Shown here piece by piece: positions 9,086 through 17,208 of a DNA stretch of 64,000 nt. Both the position numbers and the translations under genes were made by a program. The notes beneath the pieces are model-generated. The model was given only the letters and a program-made list of their open reading frames with translations, made no database searches and had not been told where the DNA came from. The DNA comes from Pseudomonadota bacterium (GTDB lineage: Bacteria; Desulfobacterota; Binatia; Binatales; Binataceae): contig JAJPKA010000014.1 in the NCBI GenBank assembly GCA_021323945.1, forward strand, positions 248,001-312,000, given 5' to 3'. The number at the start of each line of letters is the position of its first letter. Positions within the stretch are counted from its first letter, which is position 1.

Positions 9086-10600
9086 ATGCAGGAACGTAAC
9101 TTGGCATATTGGCTAGATTTGCTCATCCGCCGTCGAACCATCGCTCTGGAGGTGGGGACTGCGGTTTTCGGCTTGATTGCGTTGGTTACTCTTTTGTGTC
9201 CGCCGACTTATCGCTCGACCGCCAAGATCCTGGTGCAGAGCAACCGAGCCGAGTATCTGGTCTCGCCCCAACTGCAGACTAGTGCGGGCGAGACTCAGAT
9301 TATGGGCGTTCAGCCGGTTAGCCAGGCGGACCTCAATTCCGAGGCCGAACTGCTGACCAGCGTTTACATGGTTAAACAAGCGCTTTCAGGATTAGCCGAA
9401 CCACCCCGCGAAGGGGTTGGTTCGATGATGCTGAGCCTGATGAACCTGGCGTTAAACCTGCCCGCCGTGGGTTATGACAGCTTGCATCATGCCCCACCGG
9501 TGCCGCCACTCGATGCTTGGGCGCTCAAGCTTAGCCGCCACGTTTCAGCCGAGCCAGTCAAACTTTCAAATATTCTAGAAGTGAGTTTCAAGTCGCATGA
9601 CGCGCAATGGTCCCACGCTTTCTTGCAGCGCCTGCTTAACGAATACCTCGCCTATCACGCGCGTATTTCCAACGATCCCGAAGCCGAGAGATTCTTCACG
9701 CAACAAGCGGGCATTTTGCGTGCTCGACTGCAAGCTTCAGAAGACAAGCTGCGTCAGTTCGAGGTAAAGACCGGCATCACCGATGTCCGCGCTCAGAAGC
9801 AGGCACTGGTCAACCGTTTATCTGCGCTTCAAAGCGACGCCGCGCGGGCCAGTACCGCCGCCATGGCTGCGCACGAGCAGGTGACGGAACTGCAAAATGA
9901 ACTGAAAGTCACGCCACTCGAGATCGCCAAAGAAACGCGTTCTGAACAGAATATTGCCCTGGCCCAGCTCAAGCCGGAACTGATGCAACTCAAGGCGGAG
10001 CGCGCGGAATTGCTGGCCCGCTATCAGCCAACCAGCCAGCGAATTCAGCAGATCGATGCAAAGATCGCGGCCGCGCAGCGCATTCTCGATCAGGAGAACC
10101 GGCTTGAGGTGAAGGAAAAAAGTACCGAACTCAACCCCGTTTGGGTCACTCTTGACACCAATCTCGAGCAGGCCAAGACAACCGAAGCTTCGCAGCAGGC
10201 CGCGGTCAAGGCTCTTGAAAGTCAAATTCAGGACGTCCAGGCGCAAATAAATCAGATCACCAATAACGCTGTTGCGCTGGCGCAACTTGAACGCCAGGTG
10301 ATGGCTGATCGGGAAGCGTACATGTCATATGTGCGTAAGAGCGAAGAGGCGCGCACTGCTGGCGGCCTTAACCTCAATAAGATCCTCAACGTCAGTATCG
10401 CCGAACCGCCAACGATGCCGCTCGAGCCGGAATTTCCCGTGGTTTGGCTTAACTTGGTTGGAGGGTTAGTAGCGGCAGCGATCCTCGGCTTTCTCGCAGC
10501 GTGGTGGGAGGAGTGGCAGGACGACCGCATCTACTCTGCGGCGACCATCGCAGAGGTCAGTGGCCTCAACACTGTGGCGGTCCTTCGCGACGAGGGCTAA
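9086..10600 (+). CDS. Wzc/GumC-like chain-length determinant without kinase domain
   Basis: A 504-residue inner-membrane polysaccharide co-polymerase that sets polymer length and bridges to the export channel. A first membrane helix (about residues 18-38) is followed by a Wzz-type periplasmic domain (TYRSTAKILVQSNRAEYL). Next come long coiled coils (about residues 200-430, rich in Q/E/K/A heptads such as QLKPELMQLKAERAELLARY), then a second helix near residues 455-475 and a short cytoplasmic tail ending soon after. No Walker motif or Tyr cluster follows, so any kinase function must come from a separate protein; the CpsD-like gene two positions downstream is the candidate. Closest in layout to GumC or the PEP-CTERM-locus chain-length proteins. 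Six bases separate it from the next gene. Confidence 0.9.
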   Translation: MQERNLAYWLDLLIRRRTIALEVGTAVFGLIALVTLLCPPTYRSTAKILVQSNRAEYLVSPQLQTSAGETQIMGVQPVSQADLNSEAELLTSVYMVKQALSGLAEPPREGVGSMMLSLMNLALNLPAVGYDSLHHAPPVPPLDAWALKLSRHVSAEPVKLSNILEVSFKSHDAQWSHAFLQRLLNEYLAYHARISNDPEAERFFTQQAGILRARLQASEDKLRQFEVKTGITDVRAQKQALVNRLSALQSDAARASTAAMAAHEQVTELQNELKVTPLEIAKETRSEQNIALAQLKPELMQLKAERAELLARYQPTSQRIQQIDAKIAAAQRILDQENRLEVKEKSTELNPVWVTLDTNLEQAKTTEASQQAAVKALESQIQDVQAQINQITNNAVALAQLERQVMADREAYMSYVRKSEEARTAGGLNLNKILNVSIAEPPTMPLEPEFPVVWLNLVGGLVAAAILGFLAAWWEEWQDDRIYSAATIAEVSGLNTVAVLRDEG

Positions 10601-10606
10601 GCGACG

Positions 10607-11917
10607 ATGTATTACCGTCACTTTGGTCTGGACGGTGCTCCCTTCCGGTTCGTGCCGTCGGGCCGCGATCTATTCATGAGCCGAGCTCATCGCGAGGCAC
10701 TGGCGGCCTTGGAATGGGGTGTGCTGTACGAACCCAGTGGCTTCACGTTGCTGATAGGCGAAGCCGGAACGGGCAAAACCACGCTGGTCAAGTCAATTCT
10801 GGCGCGTAATTACGAGCGGGTTCGCGCGGCTTGTATCAGTAATCCAAAACGCGGCTTCGAAGGCATGCTGCGGGAACTGCTGCGCCAGTTCGGACTGGCT
10901 GGCCCGGCGACGAAGCTCGACATGTCAGCCACATTTGAGCGTTTCATCGAGCAGCTTAAAGCGGGCGAACGCGTCGTGGTTCTGATCGATGAAGCACAGG
11001 CGCTCGATGATGAGAGCCTGGAGGAACTGAGGCTTTTCTCCAACGTCGGAAACTCAGACGAAAAACAACTGAATTTTGTACTGGTCGGCCAGCCCGAACT
11101 GATGCACCGTCTGCTGCGGCCTGAGTTGCGACAATTCAACGACCGGATTGGCGCGCGCGCTGTGCTGAATCCCCTGTCAGCCTCCGAAGCGCGTTCGTAT
11201 TTGGATTTCCGCCTGCGAGCACATGGTGGCAGTTGTGACCGGATCTTTGAGCCCGCGGCTGTCGACTACATTGTCGCGCATAGTGGGGGGATTCCCCGGC
11301 GGATCAACGTGCTCGGTCACAATTCGATGCTGCTCGCGTATTCGGGGGGCAAACGAAAAGTCGATCTCCAAGCGGCGCGCGAAGCTGCTAATGAATACGA
11401 AAATCTGCTCGGAAGGACCGGTTCCGAAAAGAAACGAGTTCCTGGATTGCTGCATTGGCGGCGCCTGGGGGTGGCAGCGGTTGGTTTGGCTGGGCTCGTG
11501 ACGCTGATCCTTTTTCAGGTGGGCATCGTTGACGGACCGGGGCGAACTGTTACCAGCTATTCTGGGGACCTGGCACTGAAGCCGCATGTACTGCGGCTGA
11601 GCCGCTTCGATTCCACATCCAGTGAAGCGGCAGCGTCGCTGCCGAGCGTTGGCACAGGTGGAAAGGGCGGCTCCGAGGGAGGCCTGGCGCGGCCGCTTGC
11701 TTCGCCAAAAGTGGCGTCGGCCAGCTCTCCTCCGGCACAGCCTGGTCGCTGGATTCGGGTCCGGCGTGGCGATAGCCTGCAGCGCCTTGCTATCCGTTAT
11801 CTCGGCTCCCAGCAGCGTTTGGCGAGCCTGATTCAGGCCAACCCTCAATTACGTAATTTCAATCTGATCTACCCAGGGCAGATGGTATATCTGCCGGCTT
11901 CGACCTCACAGGAGTAG
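10607..11917 (+). CDS. ExeA-like AAA ATPase with membrane helix and C-terminal LysM
   Basis: A 436-residue protein resembling the putative secretion ATPase of PEP-CTERM/exosortase polysaccharide loci. The typical N-terminus is MYYRHFGLDGAPFRFVPS. The Walker A GEAGTGKTT lies at residues 51-59 and the Walker B VVVLIDEAQ at about 123-131; a sensor-like VLVGQPEL and the arginine-rich region near 180 follow. A single membrane helix spans about 287-306. A low-complexity G/S/P-rich linker (320-380) then leads to a LysM-like domain at about 383-430 (VRRGDSLQRLAIRYL, NLIYPGQMVYLP). The ATPase would face the cytoplasm and the LysM the periplasm, coupling ATP hydrolysis to glycan or peptidoglycan contact. 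It lies between the chain-length and CpsD-like genes. The exact role of this family is not established. Confidence 0.9.
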   Translation: MYYRHFGLDGAPFRFVPSGRDLFMSRAHREALAALEWGVLYEPSGFTLLIGEAGTGKTTLVKSILARNYERVRAACISNPKRGFEGMLRELLRQFGLAGPATKLDMSATFERFIEQLKAGERVVVLIDEAQALDDESLEELRLFSNVGNSDEKQLNFVLVGQPELMHRLLRPELRQFNDRIGARAVLNPLSASEARSYLDFRLRAHGGSCDRIFEPAAVDYIVAHSGGIPRRINVLGHNSMLLAYSGGKRKVDLQAAREAANEYENLLGRTGSEKKRVPGLLHWRRLGVAAVGLAGLVTLILFQVGIVDGPGRTVTSYSGDLALKPHVLRLSRFDSTSSEAAASLPSVGTGGKGGSEGGLARPLASPKVASASSPPAQPGRWIRVRRGDSLQRLAIRYLGSQQRLASLIQANPQLRNFNLIYPGQMVYLPASTSQE

Positions 11918-11924
11918 TTCAGGC

Positions 11925-12710
11925 GTGAGCAGTTACTACGAAGCAATCCATCGGATATCGCCCGACTCGACCGCCGACGAGGGGTCGCAGATCGACGCGC
12001 CAAGCTCATCAGCAGATAGGCGAGAGGAGAAACGCTCAGTTGCACGGGCCCGCCCGGGAAATGCCATCGTGCCTCTTCCCACCGCCGAAGCCGTTCCGGT
12101 GATGGTTGCGCGCGCGGAGGCATTGCAGAGGTTGGCAGAGCGGCTGGCACCTATAGCGACAGTGGAGCGCTCGATGCGGCTGTTTTTGACCGGCTGCCGG
12201 CCGGCCGACGGCGTATCCACGGTGGCCTCGGCGTTCGCTCTCGATCTCAGTCAGCGGTTGTCGGTCAGAACCTTGCTGGTTGATGCGCATCTTCGTCACC
12301 CGTCGGTTCACCGCATTTTTAGCTCGTTGGACCATAAACAGCCGGAACTGCTTTTGGACGGGGCGCTGCAGATTCGCGCGAGCGGTTGGCCCAGGTTGGA
12401 AGTAGCAAGCTGCGGAGCCGACAACTTCGATGAGGAGCGGCAGTCGCTCATCCAGCGCTTGGACGCCGTGCTCGGTCATTATAGCGCCGTTGTAGTCGAT
12501 CTCGGCGTGATCCGGCTGGATACGCGAATGCTAACACTGGCGCGGCCCACTGATCCTGTCTTGCTTGTGGCTCGTTATGGCCATACACGACGTCAGGAGT
12601 TAGCCACCACCGCAGCCGCGCTTCGTGCCGCAAACCGGGCGGTCGCCGGCGTCATCTTCAACGGGGCCGCGAGTCCGGTTGCTAATCTCTTGAGGAAGTT
12701 TAAACGATGA
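11925..12710 (+). CDS. CpsD/Wzc-kinase-like ATPase with degenerate P-loop
   Basis: A 261-residue protein of the bacterial tyrosine-kinase/MinD fold. In this fold an exopolysaccharide kinase normally has GxxPGEGKST at the P-loop. Here the matching segment is GCRPADGVST (residues 90-99), with Val97 where the catalytic lysine should be. The Walker A' segment is kept in altered form (TLLVDAHLRHPSVH, D120), and a Walker B-like VVVDLG follows. There is no C-terminal tyrosine cluster. It may therefore be a pseudokinase or regulatory partner of the kinase-less chain-length protein. The start is GTG after an AGGAG, eight bases past the ExeA-like gene, and its stop overlaps the next ATG (ATGA), which implies translational coupling. 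The first 60 residues are probably disordered. Confidence 0.85.
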   Translation: MSSYYEAIHRISPDSTADEGSQIDAPSSSADRREEKRSVARARPGNAIVPLPTAEAVPVMVARAEALQRLAERLAPIATVERSMRLFLTGCRPADGVSTVASAFALDLSQRLSVRTLLVDAHLRHPSVHRIFSSLDHKQPELLLDGALQIRASGWPRLEVASCGADNFDEERQSLIQRLDAVLGHYSAVVVDLGVIRLDTRMLTLARPTDPVLLVARYGHTRRQELATTAAALRAANRAVAGVIFNGAASPVANLLRKFKR

Positions 12711-13843
12711 ACGATTCCGACCACATCGATCAGCGCCACCTCTGCGAGAAATCCCTGACCTACGGCGAGGGGCCGATGGTGTCGAGCAATGGAGTCGTCC
12801 GCTCAGCGCCCGACACGCGCTTGCCCGGTGTCGCGGTCGTGGGGTTGGGCTATTGGGGACCGAACTGGGTTCGTAATTTTCAGCAACTTCAATGCGCTCA
12901 TCGGGTCATCGCCTGCGACTTGGACGCCAGGCGGCGCAATCACGTCAAGCAACTCCATCCGTCGGTCGAAACAACCGCGAGCTTTGATGATGTTTTGCGT
13001 GATTCAGAAGTAGAGGGTGTTGTCATCGCGACCCCTGTCAGTACGCATTACAGGCTGGCGCGGATGGCGCTCGAAAGCGGTAAGTCAGTGCTGGTCGAGA
13101 AGCCGCTAGCGACGTCACGTCAGGAAGCTGCTGAACTGGTTCGGCTTGCCCAAGTCCGCAAACGCACATTGATGGTGGGTCATACCTTTCTCTACAGCGC
13201 ACCCGTTCTCAAGACTCGCGAGATAATCCAGTCGGGCGAGCTGGGCGAGATTTTCTATATCAGCTCGGTGCGGGCTAACCTCGGTCTGTTTCAGCATGAC
13301 GTAAACGTGGCGTGGGACCTGGCGACTCATGATATCTCGATTATCCTGTGGCTACTCGATCGGTTGCCGCACTCGGTCACCTGCCAAGGTCAAAGTCACT
13401 ATCGCAGCGATGTTGAGGACGTGGCACTACTTACGCTGCATTTCTCGGGGAAAGTGATCGCCTTTATCCACGTCAGTTGGCTGGATCCTAACAAGATTCG
13501 CCGCACGACCATCGTCGGGTCTCGAAAAATGTTGGTTTATGACGACACGGCATCGCAGGAAAAGCTCCGGATTTACGACCGAGGTGTCAGCATGCAGCGA
13601 TATTACGACACCTTCGGCGAGTTTCAGTTCTCCTATCGCTATGGCGATATTTTGATTCCCCGCCTCGATGAATCGGAACCGTTGCAGCAGGAGTGTGCTC
13701 ATTTCGTCGACTGTATCCGCACGGGTTCCCAGCCCCGGACCGACGGCGTCAACGGCCTCCAGGTAGTCAGTGTGCTCGAAGCCGCCAACCTGTCGATGCG
13801 TGATTCCGGTCGGATGATGCCAATCAAGTACGGAACGGTGTGA
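12707..13843 (+). CDS. Gfo/Idh/MocA oxidoreductase, WbpB-like
   Basis: A 378-residue NAD(P)-dependent dehydrogenase of the glucose-fructose oxidoreductase family. The Rossmann motif VVGLGYWGPN is at residues 44-53, the signature EKPLA at 131-135, and a conserved H-containing segment (WDLATHDISIILWLL) contributes to the active site. Its neighbours encode an N-acyltransferase and a DegT aminotransferase. This trio matches the WbpB/WbpD/WbpE (WlbA/WlbB/WlbC) route, where this enzyme oxidises C3 of UDP-GlcNAc uronic acid before transamination. That assignment is from context. The ATG overlaps the previous stop; about 40 extra residues precede the Rossmann fold, and the internal ATG at 12776 could be used instead. 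Its stop overlaps the next start (GTGTGA). Confidence 0.9.
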   Translation: MNDSDHIDQRHLCEKSLTYGEGPMVSSNGVVRSAPDTRLPGVAVVGLGYWGPNWVRNFQQLQCAHRVIACDLDARRRNHVKQLHPSVETTASFDDVLRDSEVEGVVIATPVSTHYRLARMALESGKSVLVEKPLATSRQEAAELVRLAQVRKRTLMVGHTFLYSAPVLKTREIIQSGELGEIFYISSVRANLGLFQHDVNVAWDLATHDISIILWLLDRLPHSVTCQGQSHYRSDVEDVALLTLHFSGKVIAFIHVSWLDPNKIRRTTIVGSRKMLVYDDTASQEKLRIYDRGVSMQRYYDTFGEFQFSYRYGDILIPRLDESEPLQQECAHFVDCIRTGSQPRTDGVNGLQVVSVLEAANLSMRDSGRMMPIKYGTV

Positions 13844-14436
13844 AGTGCATGAACTCTTCAGCTCAAATCTCGCCCTTGGCCAATGTCGGCAGCGATGTGC
13901 GGCTGGGAGAACGCGTGCGCATAAGCCCGTTCGTAAACCTTTACGGATGCGAGGTCGGGGACGACAGCCGGATCGGAGCATTCGTGGAGATCCAACGCGG
14001 CGCTCGGGTCGGCGCCAGGTGCAAAATCTCGAGCCACAGCTTCATCTGCGACGGGGTTACGATCGAGGATGAAGTGTTTGTCGGTCATGGGGTTGTCTTC
14101 ATCAACGACCGAACGCCCCGCGCGACGAATGAAGACGGCCAACCGCAGTCGGAAAGCGACTGGCTGCTGGAGGAAACGATCGTTCATCGGCGTGCTTCGC
14201 TGGGGAGCGGAGCCATCATCATGTGCGGGGTGAAGATCGGCGAGGGCGCAATGGTGGGGGCGGGTGCCCTCGTCACGCACGATGTTCCACCATATTCGGT
14301 GGTTGCCGGGGTTCCGGCGCGCTTGCTGCGGCTCATTCGTCCTGACACCGCGAGTCCGGCCAGGTCTGCGGGCAGTGATTTAGAGTCGCAGCTAACGGCT
14401 CCAAAGGCTCAGCGCTCCGATGACCATGACCACTGA
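13840..14436 (+). CDS. Left-handed beta-helix N-acyltransferase, WbpD-like
   Basis: A 198-residue hexapeptide-repeat acyltransferase. Consecutive [LIV]-G-x4 repeats run from about residue 10 (ISPLANVGSDVRLGERVRIS) to about 150 (GVKIGEGAMVGAGALVTHDV), forming a trimeric left-handed beta-helix. The C-terminal VPPYSVVAGVPARLLR is typical of sugar-nucleotide N-acetyltransferases such as WbpD/WlbB, which acetylate the 3-amino group made by the neighbouring aminotransferase. The last 40 residues lack repeats and look disordered. A GTG start overlaps the preceding stop; an in-frame ATG nine bases later (13849) is an alternative. Its 3' end overlaps a possible 42-codon ORF (14420-14548). Confidence 0.9.
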   Translation: MKCMNSSAQISPLANVGSDVRLGERVRISPFVNLYGCEVGDDSRIGAFVEIQRGARVGARCKISSHSFICDGVTIEDEVFVGHGVVFINDRTPRATNEDGQPQSESDWLLEETIVHRRASLGSGAIIMCGVKIGEGAMVGAGALVTHDVPPYSVVAGVPARLLRLIRPDTASPARSAGSDLESQLTAPKAQRSDDHDH

Positions 14437-14548
14437 GACGCTGAAAAGGGGAGAACGGGACCAAGCAGCGTCAAAACCCAAGGAGCGAACCAAGCAAGAA
14501 CTTCTCAACGTGATGTCGAGAGGTCAGTACCATTCGAGGAATCAGTAG
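14420..14548 (+). CDS. Possible small basic protein, 42 residues
   Basis: An ATG inside the end of the acyltransferase gene opens a 42-codon frame that ends six bases before the aminotransferase ATG. It fills an otherwise empty 117-base gap in a tightly packed operon. The product begins MTMTTETLKRGERD, is rich in K/R/E/Q and ends QYHSRNQ, with no hydrophobic segment or known motif. No strong ribosome-binding site is visible, so translation would depend on coupling. It may be chance. Confidence 0.3.
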   Translation: MTMTTETLKRGERDQAASKPKERTKQELLNVMSRGQYHSRNQ

Positions 14549-14553
14549 CGGAA

Positions 14554-15768
14554 ATGCAGCGAGTCAAGTTCGTTGATCTGGTGGCACAAAACGCTGAAAT
14601 CCGCGAGGACGTCGACCGTGGTTTCGAACGCATCCACGCGGAGACAGCGTATGTTGGCGGGGCGGCGGTCAAACAATTCGAACAGGAATTCGCCGCATTT
14701 CTCGGTGTGCGTCACGTCATCGGCGTGAGCAGCGGTACTGACGCACTACGGCTTGCGCTGCTCGCACTCGGCGTTGGGACCGGCGACGAAGTGATCACCA
14801 GTCCGATGACATTTATTGGCACGGTTGAAGCCATTGTACAAACTGGCGCGCAGCCAGTCTTCGTCGACGTCGAGCCACAGACCTGCAACCTAAGTGTCGC
14901 CGCGGTTCGCCACTATCTGGAAGCCGGTCGTTTTCGTACCAAAAGGGGGCCCAAGGCGATAATGCCGGTGCACCTGTATGGAATGCCGGTGGCGATGGCC
15001 CCGATGCGCGCGTTGGCGGATCAATTTGGCCTGCAAATAGTCGAAGACGCCTGCCAGGCACATGGTGCGCGCGTCCTACTTGATCAGCAATGGGTCCGTG
15101 CGGGCTCGATCGGCAAAGCCGGCTGTTTCAGTTTCTATCCAGGAAAAAATCTGGGTGCCTGGGGTGAGGCAGGGGCGGTTGCAACGAATGATGATCAACT
15201 GGCAGAGCGGGTTTCGCTCCTGCGCGATCACGGCCGAATTTCTCATTACGCGCACCAGAGTTACGGATACAACGCGCGGCTTGACGCGCTTCAGGCGGCT
15301 GTACTCAGTGCCAAGCTTAAACGCCTCGACCGCTGGAATCGACGCCGGCGCGAGCTGGCCGATCGGTACCGGGAACTGTTAGGGACGACCCCGCTGCCGC
15401 TGTGGTTGCCAAGCGAGCCCGAGGATGTGGAGTCGGTTTACCATCTGTTCGTGGTGCGCAGTCCACGGCGCGACGCCCTACGATCGGCCCTGCTGGCCAA
15501 TGAGATTGAATGTGGCATTCATTATCCGGTTCCGCTTCATCTTCAACCCGCCTGTCGAACGCTGGGTTATCGGGTCGGCGACTTCCCTGAAAGCGAGCGT
15601 ATAGCCGACACCGTGCTCTCTCTACCGATGCATCCGCATCTCAAAGAGAATGAGCTGGAACGAATCGCTAGCGTCACCATTCGTGCCTTGGCCGAGAACC
15701 ACGAACTGTTCGCCGGCGAACGTGACGAACACAAAACTGCGTGCCTCCCCCCCACACGCGGCGAGTGA
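14554..15768 (+). CDS. DegT/DnrJ/EryC1 PLP aminotransferase, WbpE-like
   Basis: A 404-residue sugar aminotransferase (DegT/StrS family). It transfers an amino group, usually from glutamate, to a 3-keto or 4-keto nucleotide sugar. Visible features are the cofactor-phosphate loop GVSSGTDALRLAL (57-69), TSPMTFIGTVEAI, the PLP ring-contacting EDACQAHGA (164-172) and the Schiff-base lysine K198 in SFYPGKNLGAWGEAG. Length is normal; the tail of about 25 residues past the fold is variable. Sitting after WbpB-like and WbpD-like genes, it probably makes the 3-amino sugar of a UDP-GlcNAc(3NAc)A-type nucleotide. The ATG follows a weak purine stretch (GCGGAA). The next gene begins three bases after its stop. 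Confidence 0.93.
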   Translation: MQRVKFVDLVAQNAEIREDVDRGFERIHAETAYVGGAAVKQFEQEFAAFLGVRHVIGVSSGTDALRLALLALGVGTGDEVITSPMTFIGTVEAIVQTGAQPVFVDVEPQTCNLSVAAVRHYLEAGRFRTKRGPKAIMPVHLYGMPVAMAPMRALADQFGLQIVEDACQAHGARVLLDQQWVRAGSIGKAGCFSFYPGKNLGAWGEAGAVATNDDQLAERVSLLRDHGRISHYAHQSYGYNARLDALQAAVLSAKLKRLDRWNRRRRELADRYRELLGTTPLPLWLPSEPEDVESVYHLFVVRSPRRDALRSALLANEIECGIHYPVPLHLQPACRTLGYRVGDFPESERIADTVLSLPMHPHLKENELERIASVTIRALAENHELFAGERDEHKTACLPPTRGE

Positions 15769-15771
15769 AGT

Positions 15772-17208
15772 ATGTTTGCCGGCGAACTGCAAAAGCAAAA
15801 GGCTTTGTTTGCGGCGTCTGACGGTCTAGCGCTGGCCGCTTCATTCTTCGGTGCCCTCGCGCTCCACGACCCGGCGGGCGCCATGGCTCATCGACTGCTG
15901 GATGCCAATCCCTGGGTATTGTGCACCGGCGTAATGTTGATGGCCTCGGTATGGCTAGTGGTCTTTCGTGCTTGTGATCTTTATCGAATGCGAGCCGGCG
16001 GATTGAAAGAGGCCTGGGCTGTTATTCGCGCTTGTTCGATCGCTGCAACAGTCGGGCTGCTGCTGGCATTCGTGGCTCATATCGAGTTGTCACGGCTGAC
16101 CATGGCAATCGGTTACCTCCTCAGCATCCCGGCGGTCCTGACCGGCCGTGCCGTCACGCGGACTTGTATCAGACGGTTGTACTCGAACCCGCGGATTGCA
16201 ATCCCGCTTGTGATAGCCGGGTTTAATCCTATCGCCCAGTACGTCCTCGATCAGCTGCTTGACAATATGACGCCATACGAACCGGTGGGCTTTCTCGACG
16301 GCGCGCGGGCCGGCCGACAGTATCGTGGTTACCCGGTAATCAGCAATATTCAGCGCTTGTCACAGCTCAGCGCAGACTATCCATGCCTCGAAGTGGCCAT
16401 TGCGTTACCGGACGCATCGCGGGAAGAGCTCGAAGGTATTATCAGGTCCTGCGAACAAAGCCGCTTACGCTGGTGGATGGTGCCTTGGATGTTCAAGGCA
16501 TTTTCCACTGGAGTAAAGGTTGACGTGTTGGGGACGATACCTCTTATTGGGCCGCGCTGCACGAATATTGAGGGTCTCAACTATGCGCTCAAGCGCGGGT
16601 TTGACGTCGTTGCCGCCGCGCTGTTGCTGGTGTTAGCCGCTCCAGCATTGGCTGTCGGCGCATTCTTAATCCTGGTTACAGATGGACGCCCGGTACTGTT
16701 CCGGCAGACCCGCGTTGGCGCACATGGCCGGCGCTTCGAGCTGCTTAAACTGCGTACGATGCGGCGCGCAGCAGGCGATCAGGTCCATCGCGAGTACGTA
16801 CGCAATTGGATTCTTAATGGGGCGGCGGCCAGCAATGGCAGTTCTAGCGGAGTTCCCATTTTCAAACTGACGAATGATCAACGCGTAACCCGAGTCGGGC
16901 GCTTCCTGCGTCGCTTTTCGATTGATGAATTACCTCAACTCATCAACGTTCTGCGGGGCGAAATGAGTCTTATCGGCCCACGACCAGCTCTGCCTTACGA
17001 GCTAGAGTATTACGACGATTGGCATCGGCGCCGCCTGGACGCCGCGCCTGGAATCACCGGTCTCTGGCAAGTCAGCGGTCGCAACCGGCTGTCATTCGAC
17101 GAGATGGTACAGCTCGACGTCCAATATCTAGAGGATTGGTCGTTGTTCGGTGATTTGAAGATTCTCGTCAGGACGCTACCGGCTTTGCTGCGCGGAGAGG
17201 GAGTATGA
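15772..17208 (+). CDS. Polyisoprenyl-phosphate sugar phosphotransferase (WcaJ/WbaP type)
   Basis: A 478-residue initiating transferase. It moves a sugar-1-phosphate from a nucleotide sugar onto undecaprenyl phosphate at the inner membrane, starting repeat-unit assembly. The N-terminal half has about four membrane helices (roughly residues 15-130) and a Rossmann-like CoA-binding-type region (RIAIPLVIAGFNPIAQYVL). The C-terminal bacterial sugar-transferase domain starts with the re-entrant helix KRGFDVVAAALLLVLAAPAL. It contains the catalytic ELLKLRTM, the FSIDELPQLINVLRGEMSLIGPRP signature and PGITGLWQVSGR. Length is normal for PglC-type long homologues. Its stop overlaps the flippase start (ATGA). 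The sugar transferred cannot be read from the sequence. Confidence 0.95.
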   Translation: MFAGELQKQKALFAASDGLALAASFFGALALHDPAGAMAHRLLDANPWVLCTGVMLMASVWLVVFRACDLYRMRAGGLKEAWAVIRACSIAATVGLLLAFVAHIELSRLTMAIGYLLSIPAVLTGRAVTRTCIRRLYSNPRIAIPLVIAGFNPIAQYVLDQLLDNMTPYEPVGFLDGARAGRQYRGYPVISNIQRLSQLSADYPCLEVAIALPDASREELEGIIRSCEQSRLRWWMVPWMFKAFSTGVKVDVLGTIPLIGPRCTNIEGLNYALKRGFDVVAAALLLVLAAPALAVGAFLILVTDGRPVLFRQTRVGAHGRRFELLKLRTMRRAAGDQVHREYVRNWILNGAAASNGSSSGVPIFKLTNDQRVTRVGRFLRRFSIDELPQLINVLRGEMSLIGPRPALPYELEYYDDWHRRRLDAAPGITGLWQVSGRNRLSFDEMVQLDVQYLEDWSLFGDLKILVRTLPALLRGEGV

